DNA of 8,876 nt from Verrucomicrobiales bacterium (GTDB lineage: Bacteria > Verrucomicrobiota > Verrucomicrobiia > Verrucomicrobiales > DEV007). Both the position numbers and the translations under genes were made by a program. Shown piece after piece: positions 1 to 7,098 of this stretch. How positions within the stretch are numbered: position 1 is the stretch's first letter; every line of letters begins with the position of its first letter. The notes beneath the pieces are model-generated. The model was given only the letters and a program-made list of their open reading frames with translations, had not been told where the DNA came from and did not search any database. The stretch lies in the NCBI GenBank assembly GCA_013911195.1, contig JACETS010000104.1, forward strand, positions 1 to 8,876. The letters are read 5' to 3'.

Positions 1-988
1 CGATCATCTTACGATCAGGTTGATAATTTTCCCTAAACTCATGAGCTTTTGGCTTTCTGGCGACTACATCACGAATAAAATTTTCTATATTCTCATCTGT
101 TGCTCCTCGACGAATCTCTTTAAGTAAATCAAATTCCAAATGACTACCAAGACAAGGCCTCAATTTACCATCACAAGTCAACCTCAGCTTATTACATGAT
201 TCACAAAAATTGAGATTAGTCATTGCACCAATAAACCCAATGACTTGATCCCTGTCTTGAAAAGAGTAATAAGACGCAGGTCCATTGGTTTTATAATCAG
301 GCAATGGGTTCAGCTTTCCATATTCCTCCGTCAAGATTTTAATAGCTTCACCGCATGGCAAAAAGTTTGAATCATTTAATACGTCTTTGGTACTAACAGG
401 CATCATCTCGATAAACCTCAAGAGCAATCCCCTATCTTTTGCAAATTCCAACAAATCAAACATCTCATTTTCAGTTCTCCCTCTCATGAGTACTGAATTA
501 ATTTTAACTTTTTCAAAGCCAAGCCCCCTAGAAATATCAATTCCCTCTATGGCCTTAGATAGAAATGGCCTGCCAGTAATTGCTGTGTATTGTTTTTCAT
601 TTAATGTATCAAGGGAAACGTTAACAGATTTAACTCCTGCGTGAAAAAGAGCTTCAGCTGCAGTTTCAAATCCGTCTGTTGGTTTTGAAAGCAAAGTTCC
701 ATTAGTTGAAATCCCAACATCTTCAATACCAGAAATATTAGAAAGAGACTTAATAAACGGAATGATTTCTTTTCGAGTGAGAGGCTCACCTCCAGTAATT
801 CTAACTTTTTTCACTCCAAGCCCTGCCCCTAATTTTGCAACCCTCAAAATCTCCTCATAACTCATCACCTTCTCTCGAGGCAACCACTCCTGAAACTCTG
901 AAGGCATACAATAAGCGCATCTTTCATTACAACGATCGGTAACTGAAATCCGCAAATATGATATCAAATGGCCGTATTGATCTAGCAC
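1..988 (-). CDS. moaA: GTP 3',8-cyclase MoaA (3' end cut by window edge)
   Basis: Radical-SAM enzyme that converts GTP to (8S)-3',8-cyclo-7,8-dihydroguanosine 5'-triphosphate, the first step of molybdenum cofactor synthesis in the cytoplasm. My minus-strand translation shows the N-terminal SAM cluster CNERCAYC (C20, C24, C27) preceded by YLRISVTDR, then ITGGEPL, a SLD motif and RFIEMMPV. The C-terminal substrate-binding cluster is CxxC-x13-C (C262, C265, C279). All 329 codons to the edge are open. The last residues (RKMI) sit where MoaA proteins approach their terminal Gly-Gly, so only a few codons should be missing. No ATG is available. The frame is closed by TAG just upstream (1021-1019), and the GTG at 988 gives MLDQYG, a normal MoaA start. 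It is divergent from the lipoprotein gene across 48 bp. No other Mo-cofactor gene is visible. Identification is secure; the start is likely. Confidence 0.96.
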   Translation of the reverse strand, partial: MLDQYGHLISYLRISVTDRCNERCAYCMPSEFQEWLPREKVMSYEEILRVAKLGAGLGVKKVRITGGEPLTRKEIIPFIKSLSNISGIEDVGISTNGTLLSKPTDGFETAAEALFHAGVKSVNVSLDTLNEKQYTAITGRPFLSKAIEGIDISRGLGFEKVKINSVLMRGRTENEMFDLLEFAKDRGLLLRFIEMMPVSTKDVLNDSNFLPCGEAIKILTEEYGKLNPLPDYKTNGPASYYSFQDRDQVIGFIGAMTNLNFCESCNKLRLTCDGKLRPCLGSHLEFDLLKEIRRGATDENIENFIRDVVARKPKAHEFRENYQPDRKMI

Positions 989-999
989 TCTAGTATTTC

Positions 1000-1027
1000 T
1001 TGTTAGGATAAAATAATTCTATATAGT
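1000..1027 (+). promoter_or_regulatory. Candidate promoter for the lipoprotein gene
   Basis: TTGTTA (1000-1005) and TATAGT (1022-1027) are separated by 16 bp and match the sigma-70 hexamers at 4/6 and 5/6. The -10 ends only 9 bases before the ATG at 1037, so the predicted transcript would have a leader of about 2-3 bases. Such matches are common by chance in AT-rich DNA, so this is a weak inference. Confidence 0.2.
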
Positions 1028-1036
1028 AAGTAAATT

Positions 1037-1471
1037 ATGAAGAAAATTAAGTTAAACAATATATATGTTATTTTTTTAACTCTTTTTATTTGTAACTGCA
1101 CTTCAACTATTGAGTCCAGAATTGAAAATAACCCACAAATATATTCCGCTCTAACCGGTCAGGAAAAAAAAGCTGTTTCAAAAGGACTTATAATACGAGG
1201 AATGTCACAAGATGCTGTTTATATATCTTGGGGAAAACCTTCAGGTATTATGGAAAAAAACTTTAATGGTAAAACTCTGGAAAAATGGCGTTACTCTTCA
1301 CTCATGCCGGTCATGCATCAAAGTTTTCTCTACAATGATTACCATTATTACCATGGCTATGACCACTGCTCTCCATTTTACCACTCAACAAATGTTGGTT
1401 ATATTCCATACACCTCGGCAGTTGTTGAATTTGAAAACAATAAAGTGATTTCTTGGGAACAGGAAAAATAA
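1037..1471 (+). CDS. Small BamE/SmpA-like lipoprotein with His/Tyr-rich tail
   Basis: A 144-residue predicted exported protein of unknown exact role. The N-terminus is a short basic stretch (MKKIK) and a hydrophobic core (about 9-19) ending in Cys19-Asn-Cys21, which suggests a type II lipoprotein signal. However, -1 Asn (for Cys21) or Ile (for Cys19) departs from the usual small residue. Residues 50-86 carry the pattern KGLIIRGMSQDAVYISWGKP followed by a Gly and Glu-Lys-Trp-Arg-Tyr, the signature of small BamE/SmpA/OmlA-like domains. Residues 94-125 are very rich in His and Tyr and hold a third Cys (C111). The protein ends with a short beta-like segment (AVVEFENNKVISWE). No Shine-Dalgarno is seen. 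The stop lies 3 bp from the stop of the convergent kinase gene. A true BamE role in outer-membrane protein assembly is not established by this resemblance; a stand-alone outer-membrane lipoprotein is equally possible. Confidence 0.75.
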   Translation: MKKIKLNNIYVIFLTLFICNCTSTIESRIENNPQIYSALTGQEKKAVSKGLIIRGMSQDAVYISWGKPSGIMEKNFNGKTLEKWRYSSLMPVMHQSFLYNDYHYYHGYDHCSPFYHSTNVGYIPYTSAVVEFENNKVISWEQEK

Positions 1472-1474
1472 AAT

Positions 1475-3979
1475 CTAGCCGCTCTTTTTGAGGGTTAAAG
1501 ATCTGAGATTCATAAGCTCACCATCTTTTTCTTCTAGATTTAACCCTGTGATAATTATCCTGTAGGTACCTGAGTTTTTTACTGAGAATTCTCCCAGATT
1601 AATATCAACAAAATCACCACCTCCGGGCACTTTACTAGTTTTTATATCTGCCCCTAGAACAACTTCAAATTCTCCACCACCTCCATCAGGCTTTTTAATA
1701 TTCAAAGTGAGTTCGTATTTACCGCTATTTGAAAAATTAACAGGCCAAACAATATAATACTGAGGATTACTCCATCCAATAATTGAATCTTGAGATTCAT
1801 CATAGTTAAAAGAGTCTTCACCCAAAATTAAGGCATCCTTGGCAGAGTAAACTTTCTCAACATCATTGAAATTTCCTCTCTTTGAAATATTTAGAGAAAT
1901 TTGTTTCGAAGCCATCTCAGCAGAAAGTTTATACCTTTCATTTTCAACCCCTAATTCATCAACAAATTGCAGCGCACTTTCAGTTGCCAAACTGGCCAAA
2001 GCGCCTATCAAATTTATTTGATCATTCCTACTAAAGTTTTGTTTAAATAAGTCTTTAATCTCAGCGAGCTTGCTTTCATCCGATAAACTGGAAGGACCTG
2101 ATAAAAGTAAAACATAAGCTCTAAAAGCTAATCGCTTAATAACTTCATCTTTTTCATTATAAACGATCTCGAATAAAGTTTTTAAAGGATCTCCATTAGG
2201 CCATGACCCTATTGTCTGCAGCACTGCCTTTCTTCCATCTGAGTCATTTCCATCAAGAATCCTTTTTAAATCATTCCATGCTTTTTCACCTCCTAAGTAC
2301 CCTAATATCCGCAAAACCCTCTTCCGATATTCACCCGTAGGCGCCTCTTGGACTAATATCCTTCTAACCTCACTATTACGAACCTCAAGATTAGAATCCT
2401 TAAGACAAATTCTTACAATTGAACTCTCCAAGGCATCAGCACTTTTACCTGATGATTCTTCAAGTTTCTCAAGAAGAATTCCAACATTTTGTAAATCACC
2501 AAGCTCTCCAATAGCATAAACAGCCGCATCGACTACTTGTTCATTTTGATCATTAATTAAATCCAGTATTACGGGAACTCCCTCTGCATAACCTTTATCC
2601 ACTATAACCCCAATTAGTCCTGAGCTAACGATTGGGTTTCCACCTTGTATTTTTGAAAGTTGAATAGAAATCTCTTTGTTAACACCTTGTCCCTCCAACC
2701 GAGCTAATGTAGTAATTGCAGCAATTATATTATCGCGTCCTATATCGTTATCAGGCTGAGAACCCATGAAAGCAAGAAACTCCTGGACTGTTATCGCATT
2801 ACCCAAGGGGGTTTCAGATTCATTAAGAGATTTTATTAATGCATTTCTTTCTTTAATGACCTTTTGTTTTCCTGACTTAACCACGAAAAGAGCAACTGCA
2901 AAAACCAGCAAAATAGGAACACCAACAACAAGCCACACAGGTATCTTTTTTTGTTGCCCCCTATTTGCCTCTCTATTAAAAAATTCGTTAGACTCCGATA
3001 AAGATTGTGACTCCTTTATACTTACTCCCATTGTATTCGGAGGTGCTTTTGAAACTAATGGACTCACTGGATCTTTTTTCGGAAGTACAAACTTAGAATC
3101 AGACTCTTCTTTAATAATTTTGTTTCCTTGAATAGAATTATCAGGCGAAAAATTTCTGCAGAAAAATTCATAAGCTTCTCTGGAGGATTGAGGTCGGTCA
3201 TCGGGTTTTCTTTTAATTAACTCCATCACCCAATTCGTTAACCATAATGGAAGATCAGGTCTTAGTTCACTCACGTGCCGAACATTTCCACTAAGATGCG
3301 AAGCCATTACCAATGGACCAGTATCTCCCCCAAAAGGATACTTGCCGGTTAAAGCGTAATAATAAATCGATCCCATGGCGTATAAATCTGTCCTCTGGTC
3401 AAGTTCAGCTCTCTCAAATTGCTCCGGCGCCATAAAATAAATAGACCCTAAAATACCATCACCTTGGTCTGTCGTTTGAACGCTTGGCTTTTTCCCCAAT
3501 TTAGCTAAACCAAAATCGAGTATTTTAATTTGGAATTTGCCGCTAGGCAGCCAATTTACCATTAAGTTACTCGGTTTTAAGTCACGGTGGATAATAGATT
3601 TTTCATGCGCAGCCAACAAGGCTTCCATCGTTTGACTAACAAAGGATTTAAAATCATTCTCAGTCAGGGCCCCTCTTTCAACAGTCAAATCGAACGTCTC
3701 CCCTTTAATTAATTCCATCACAACAAACCAACCTTCATCCTCTAAACCAACATCATAAACTGTGACAATGTTGGGATGCTGCAGACTGGAGAGAGTCGTA
3801 GCCTCATCAAGTAGGCTTTCAGGCGAAACCCCGAGATCTTTGTTCGTTTTGTCCTGCCCTTCCACCCGAAGCAATCTCTTTATCGCTACCTCTCTATTTA
3901 ATTGTTTATCTTTGGCTCGATATACGGCACCTAGCCCTCCTTGACCAATTTTCTCATGGATCTCGTAACGATCTATCAT
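1475..3979 (-). CDS. Transmembrane Ser/Thr kinase with HEAT repeats and C-terminal carbohydrate-binding-like domain
   Basis: An 834-residue Hanks-type kinase. The cytoplasmic kinase domain covers about 5-275: glycine loop G12-x-G14-x-x-G17, VAIK lysine K34, alpha-C glutamate E59, HRDLKPSN (R132, D133, K135, N138), DFG 155-157 and APE 184-186. It is an RD kinase with all catalytic residues present, and T169, T170 and S179 lie in the activation loop. A polar linker (280-345) leads to one membrane helix (about 347-367). The rest should be periplasmic. Residues about 395-690 are helical repeats with HEAT-like units such as VVDAAVYAIGELGD, and about 705-834 form a beta-rich module (YSAKDALILG, GKYELTLNI, LMNLRSLTL) resembling carbohydrate-binding or DUF5077-type sandwiches. 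There are no PASTA repeats. It is divergent from the antiporter gene. An AGGA lies only 1 base before the ATG, too close for a normal ribosome site. Kinase identity is certain; the sensor's ligand is unknown. Confidence 0.95.
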   Translation of the reverse strand: MIDRYEIHEKIGQGGLGAVYRAKDKQLNREVAIKRLLRVEGQDKTNKDLGVSPESLLDEATTLSSLQHPNIVTVYDVGLEDEGWFVVMELIKGETFDLTVERGALTENDFKSFVSQTMEALLAAHEKSIIHRDLKPSNLMVNWLPSGKFQIKILDFGLAKLGKKPSVQTTDQGDGILGSIYFMAPEQFERAELDQRTDLYAMGSIYYYALTGKYPFGGDTGPLVMASHLSGNVRHVSELRPDLPLWLTNWVMELIKRKPDDRPQSSREAYEFFCRNFSPDNSIQGNKIIKEESDSKFVLPKKDPVSPLVSKAPPNTMGVSIKESQSLSESNEFFNREANRGQQKKIPVWLVVGVPILLVFAVALFVVKSGKQKVIKERNALIKSLNESETPLGNAITVQEFLAFMGSQPDNDIGRDNIIAAITTLARLEGQGVNKEISIQLSKIQGGNPIVSSGLIGVIVDKGYAEGVPVILDLINDQNEQVVDAAVYAIGELGDLQNVGILLEKLEESSGKSADALESSIVRICLKDSNLEVRNSEVRRILVQEAPTGEYRKRVLRILGYLGGEKAWNDLKRILDGNDSDGRKAVLQTIGSWPNGDPLKTLFEIVYNEKDEVIKRLAFRAYVLLLSGPSSLSDESKLAEIKDLFKQNFSRNDQINLIGALASLATESALQFVDELGVENERYKLSAEMASKQISLNISKRGNFNDVEKVYSAKDALILGEDSFNYDESQDSIIGWSNPQYYIVWPVNFSNSGKYELTLNIKKPDGGGGEFEVVLGADIKTSKVPGGGDFVDINLGEFSVKNSGTYRIIITGLNLEEKDGELMNLRSLTLKKSG

Positions 3980-4007
3980 ATCCTAATTGTAAAACTTAAT
4001 TGTATTG

Positions 4008-4084
4008 TCTAAGTTAATAAAATTACATGTTAGACCAAGACTTGACCATTAATAATCTTCAATTTGAAATAATTAAGACTTAGA
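4008..4084. promoter_or_regulatory. Separated inverted repeat in the kinase/antiporter divergent promoter region
   Basis: TCTAAGT (4008-4014) is matched by its reverse complement ACTTAGA (4078-4084), and the match extends imperfectly on the inner side (TTAAT against ATTAA). A related 6-bp inverted pair, AACTTA (3993-3998) and TAAGTT (4010-4015), overlaps the left arm. The arms bracket the middle of the 121-bp spacer and could be operator half-sites for a shared regulator. The region is AT-rich, so chance is a real alternative. Confidence 0.2.
4042..4070 (+). promoter_or_regulatory. Candidate promoter for the antiporter gene
   Basis: TTGACC (4042-4047, 5/6 to the -35 consensus) is followed after 17 bp by TGAAAT (4065-4070, 4/6 to the -10 consensus). 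This would give a leader of about 24 bases before the ATG at 4101. The -35 is good and the -10 is mediocre, so this is tentative. Confidence 0.25.
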
Positions 4085-4100
4085 TAAACCTAATAACAAT

Positions 4101-5333
4101 ATGGAAGCATTTGATATCATTGGCATTCTTCTCTCTCTGGCCGCCGTCTTTGGTTACTTTAACTATAAATTTATAAAGCTACCTACAACTATAGGCTTGA
4201 TGCTACTAGGTCTAATTTTCTCTTTAATCATCATCATTACTGGTATTTTTAATGATGATTTTTATAAATTTGCTCAAAATTTTGTGACCGATATCCGATT
4301 GGATGAATCACTCCTCGGTATAATGCTCAGTTATCTTCTTTTCGCAGGAGCACTTCACGTAAAACTTGAAGATTTATCAAATCAGAAGTGGGTCATCGCT
4401 ATTCTCGCTACCATTGGTGTCATCTTTTCAACATTCATTATTGGATCTCTTAGTTATTTACTAATGAAAGCTTTAGACATTCAAATTAGTTTTACCTATT
4501 GCCTTCTATTCGGCGCACTAATCTCTCCAACAGATCCAGTTGCTGTATTAGGAATCTTAAAAAAGGCAGGAGCTCCAAAATCATTGGAAACTAAAATTAC
4601 TGGTGAGTCTCTATTTAACGATGGTGTTGGGGTCGTCGTTTTTATTGCAATTCTAGGCATTGCAACTGGCAAGAATGATGCCAGTTTCGCTGCCATTGGA
4701 AATTTATTTATAATTGAAGTTCTTGGAGGAATTGGAATTGGCTTTGCTCTTGGCCTGTTAGCTTTTCTCATGTTGAGGTCAATTGATCAATATCAGGTAG
4801 AAATTCTTATAACACTTGCTCTTGTTACTGGAGGATATTCCTTAGCTCACAATTTACACACCTCAGGCCCCTTGGCGATGGTCGTTGCCGGTTTGATGAT
4901 AGGCAATCAAGGACGAATTTTAGCAATGTCCGAAAAAACAGAAGAGCATTTGGATTCCTTCTGGGAATTAGTTGATGAAATTTTGAATGCTATTCTTTTC
5001 CTTGTTATTGGTCTTGAAATTCTCATTCTTGCTTTCCATTTAAATCATATCATTTTCGGAATTATTGCTATTCCTTTGACTCTAGCCGTTAGAATGTCTG
5101 CTGTGTCTTTACCTACGCTCTTTCTTAAAAATAGAGCAAACTTTAGTAAAGGAACTATTAAGGCATTAACATGGGGGGGATTAAGAGGAGGAATATCCTT
5201 GGCGTTAGCCTTATCAATTCCAAAGGGCGCAGAAAGAGATGTCTTACTCACTGCAACTTACATTGTCGTTATCTTCAGTATCGGAGTTCAAGGCCTCACT
5301 TTGAAGCATTTCTTACCTAAGAAAACAGATTAA
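4101..5333 (+). CDS. CPA1-family Na+(K+)/H+ antiporter (NhaP-like)
   Basis: A 410-residue inner-membrane protein that exchanges Na+ or K+ for protons and so controls cytoplasmic pH and cation content. It consists of about 12-13 hydrophobic segments with short polar loops. Family signatures visible are SPTDPVAVLG (142-151), GESLFNDGVG (168-177) with the ion-binding Asn173-Asp174 pair typical of electroneutral CPA1 exchangers, and the late GGLRGG motif (359-364) with its conserved Arg362. The length fits NhaP-type proteins. It ends soon after the last helix (KHFLPKKTD), so no cytoplasmic RCK/TrkA or cNMP regulatory domain is attached. It starts at ATG 4101 without a Shine-Dalgarno. It is divergent from the membrane kinase and convergent with the Rieske gene (9-bp gap). 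Family assignment is secure; whether Na+ or K+ is preferred cannot be told from sequence. Confidence 0.93.
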   Translation: MEAFDIIGILLSLAAVFGYFNYKFIKLPTTIGLMLLGLIFSLIIIITGIFNDDFYKFAQNFVTDIRLDESLLGIMLSYLLFAGALHVKLEDLSNQKWVIAILATIGVIFSTFIIGSLSYLLMKALDIQISFTYCLLFGALISPTDPVAVLGILKKAGAPKSLETKITGESLFNDGVGVVVFIAILGIATGKNDASFAAIGNLFIIEVLGGIGIGFALGLLAFLMLRSIDQYQVEILITLALVTGGYSLAHNLHTSGPLAMVVAGLMIGNQGRILAMSEKTEEHLDSFWELVDEILNAILFLVIGLEILILAFHLNHIIFGIIAIPLTLAVRMSAVSLPTLFLKNRANFSKGTIKALTWGGLRGGISLALALSIPKGAERDVLLTATYIVVIFSIGVQGLTLKHFLPKKTD

Positions 5334-5342
5334 TATTAAGAA

Positions 5343-5660
5343 TTACGAAGTGATGACTACATCTTCGCCTTCAATAGAGACGTCGAATGATTTGATGTCC
5401 TCACAGGCTGGAGGTGTCATTACCTTACCACTCCTCAAATCAAATTGAGCTCCGTGCCAAGGACATGCGACGCATAATTCTCGTTGGTGTACGTAACCCC
5501 CAGAAATTGTGACATCTGCATGACTACATTTGTCTTCCAAAGCATATAAATTTTCCCCAACTTTAAATACAGCCACTGACACATCGTCAAATTTAAATGA
5601 TTTTCCCTCACCTTCGGGAATTTCATCTACTTTACAGATAATATGCCGCTCAACGGCCAT
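5343..5660 (-). CDS. Small Rieske-type [2Fe-2S] ferredoxin
   Basis: A 105-residue soluble electron-transfer protein. The Rieske cluster motif is complete: C45-S-H47 and C66-P-W-H69 with 18 residues between the halves, supplying two Cys and two His ligands. C63, three residues before C66, and C86 are extra cysteines. The fold cues fit stand-alone Rieske ferredoxins of the BphF/NirD type: EDKCSHADV, the Gly-Gly-Tyr turn, then CPWHGAQFDLRSGKV and a C-terminal beta strand. There is no signal peptide or membrane segment, so it is cytoplasmic. Its ATG lies 2 bp after the stop of the cyclophilin gene, which suggests co-transcription and translational coupling. No oxygenase or reductase partner lies in this window. 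It could serve a nearby or distant non-heme oxygenase or act as a generic electron carrier. Confidence 0.9.
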   Translation of the reverse strand: MAVERHIICKVDEIPEGEGKSFKFDDVSVAVFKVGENLYALEDKCSHADVTISGGYVHQRELCVACPWHGAQFDLRSGKVMTPPACEDIKSFDVSIEGEDVVITS

Positions 5661-5662
5661 GA

Positions 5663-6166
5663 CTAATCAGATAAAATAGTATTCCAGTTATTTATTTTTT
5701 CTGACTCTTGGGCAAATAGAGCTTCGGTAGAATCATGAATTTCAATCTCCTGAATTTCATCACCTCCCTCGATCGAATCTACTACATCTTGCCCTTCTGT
5801 TACATGGCCAAAAACTGTATGCCTTCCATCGAGATGAGGTTGAGGACCATGAGTGATAAAAAACTGACTGCCATTAGTTCCAGGTCCAGCATTAGCCATT
5901 GAAAGAATGCCTGGCTTATCGTGCTTTAAAGATGCTAGGAATTCGTCCTCGAATTGATATCCAGGTCCACCTGATCCTGTTCCAGTAGGGTCTCCTCCTT
6001 GAATCATAAAATTCGGTATCACTCTATGAAACGTAATTCCATTATAGTAACCACGTGAAGCAAGATTAAGAAAATTAGCCGCCGTAATTGGAGTATTTAA
6101 AGCATAAATTGTAAGAGAAATATTTCCTTTATTTGTCTTTATTGTAATCTTTATATCTTCAATCAT
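5663..6166 (-). CDS. Cyclophilin-type peptidyl-prolyl cis-trans isomerase
   Basis: A 167-residue foldase that catalyses cis-trans isomerisation of Xaa-Pro bonds. The cyclophilin core is intact: FHRVIPNFMIQGGDPTGTG with catalytic R48 and F53, M54 and Q56; then MANAGPGTNGSQFFIT (A91, F103) and HLDGRHTVFG (L112, H116). The position equivalent to human CypA Trp121 is His111, so low sensitivity to cyclosporin is expected from family knowledge. About 20 residues after the domain (EALFAQESEKINNWNTILSD) form a polar helical tail. There is no signal peptide, so it should be cytoplasmic. The gene is second in a probable gluQ-ppi-rieske operon: 68 bp after gluQ, and 2 bp before the Rieske start. The start is ATG at 6166 with no Shine-Dalgarno. 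Identification is secure; the client proteins are unknown. Confidence 0.95.
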   Translation of the reverse strand: MIEDIKITIKTNKGNISLTIYALNTPITAANFLNLASRGYYNGITFHRVIPNFMIQGGDPTGTGSGGPGYQFEDEFLASLKHDKPGILSMANAGPGTNGSQFFITHGPQPHLDGRHTVFGHVTEGQDVVDSIEGGDEIQEIEIHDSTEALFAQESEKINNWNTILSD

Positions 6167-6234
6167 TTAATAATAGAGTTAGATGTGAATGATATATGTA
6201 TTCTATAATTCAGAAAAGAAAAGATATCTTTACA

Positions 6235-7056
6235 TCAAAACCCAAGTTCTTTTCTAATTTCTCTGGCACTAACACCTGATCCTCTTAATTCTTTCAAAGT
6301 TAAACTCTGATCACTCTTAGAATATTTATTACCGTCTGCTCCTTTTATCAATTTATGATGAGACCATTCTGGAACATTCAATTCCAATAATGATTGTAAT
6401 ATCCTATGAACGTGAGTGGATTCATACAAATCAAAACCTCTCGTCACACAGGTTACATCTTGAAAATCATCATCCAATGTAACAGCCAGATGATAACTTG
6501 TTCCAATATCCTTTCGCACTAGGACAATATCTCCCAAAGCATCAAAATCAACCTCATGAACACCACTAAACCGATCATTCCAAAAAAGCTTTCCAGTTTC
6601 CTCTTTTGCTCTTTTAGAATTTAATCTTAATGAATAAGGTAAACCTTTAGACATTTTTTCAGCTATTTCCTCTTCAGTTAACTTTAGACACTTTCCTGAA
6701 TAAACGGCATTGGCATTATCGACAGTTCTTTCCGCACTTTCAGCAATATCCTTTCGAGTACAAAAACATGGATACAACAGGCCTCTTGCATTCAGTTTAT
6801 TTGCGGCGTCCTTGTAAAAGTCCAAACGAGAAGACTGAACAATAACATCACTTTCCCAAACAATACCCAACCATTCTAAATCATCATATATATTCTTGAT
6901 GTGATCCGGTCGACATCTCGTGTGATCGATATCCTCAATGCGAAGTAAAAATTTTCCGCCATTTTCTTTGGCCACTCGTTCTGAATACAATGCAGAATAC
7001 GCATGCCCAAGATGCAAGTTACCCGTAGGGCTTGGAGCAAATCTTGTGACAGTCAT
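6235..7056 (-). CDS. gluQ: Glutamyl-Q tRNA(Asp) synthetase
   Basis: Attaches glutamate to the queuosine base at position 34 of tRNA-Asp. It is a class I synthetase catalytic core without the anticodon-binding half, hence the short length (273 residues from ATG 7056). Visible signatures numbered from that ATG: FAPSPTGNLHLGH with the HIGH-type motif (15-18), LLRIEDID followed by RCR, and the GluQRS zinc pattern C97-x-C99 ... Y119-x3-C123. Next come SYHLAVTLDDDFQDVT and RGFDLYEST, and the KMSKS-equivalent is KYSKS (244-248). An in-frame TTG two codons earlier (7062) would give MKMTVTRF; I prefer ATG because most family members begin directly at this strand. The gene implies that the genome makes queuosine. 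It leads the minus-strand group with the cyclophilin and Rieske genes and is divergent from the rhomboid gene (42 bp). Confidence 0.94.
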   Translation of the reverse strand: MTVTRFAPSPTGNLHLGHAYSALYSERVAKENGGKFLLRIEDIDHTRCRPDHIKNIYDDLEWLGIVWESDVIVQSSRLDFYKDAANKLNARGLLYPCFCTRKDIAESAERTVDNANAVYSGKCLKLTEEEIAEKMSKGLPYSLRLNSKRAKEETGKLFWNDRFSGVHEVDFDALGDIVLVRKDIGTSYHLAVTLDDDFQDVTCVTRGFDLYESTHVHRILQSLLELNVPEWSHHKLIKGADGNKYSKSDQSLTLKELRGSGVSAREIRKELGF

Positions 7057-7087
7057 TTTCAATTCTAATTAGATAGTATATGCTAAT

Positions 7088-7093
7088 TATAAC
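7088..7093 (+). promoter_or_regulatory. Candidate -10 element for the rhomboid gene (possible leaderless mRNA)
   Basis: TATAAC matches the -10 consensus at 5/6 and ends 5 bases before the ATG at 7099, so transcription would begin at or next to the start codon. No good -35 is present at 16-18 bp upstream. On the opposite strand TATACT (7080-7075) could be the -10 for gluQ, again with a short leader. A 10-bp palindrome TCTAATTAGA (7064-7073) lies in the same 42-bp spacer. All are weak calls. Confidence 0.2.
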
Positions 7094-7098
7094 TTCGC

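Noticed and set aside
387..644. Open frame on the plus strand inside moaA
   Set aside because: It is antisense to the moaA radical-SAM core, has no recognisable domain or ribosome site, and is explained by codon bias of the real gene. The same applies to frames inside the kinase (2766-3131, 3762-3944), antiporter (4496-4771, 5045-5251), Rieske, lipoprotein and rhomboid genes.
601..789. Open frame on the minus strand overlapping moaA in another frame
   Set aside because: The MoaA frame is continuous from 988 to the edge with all family motifs, so this is a shadow.
989..1036. Molybdenum-cofactor riboswitch upstream of moaA
   Set aside because: The 48-bp spacer to the divergent gene is far too short for that structured leader.
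1482..1492. CTC-TTTTT-GAG as a terminator between the lipoprotein and kinase genes
   Set aside because: A 3-bp stem is too weak, and it lies inside the kinase coding end.
6220..6231. AAAGATATCTTT palindrome just after gluQ as a terminator or operator
   Set aside because: A perfect 12-bp palindrome, but AT-rich with no loop or following T-run. Such palindromes are expected by chance in this composition.
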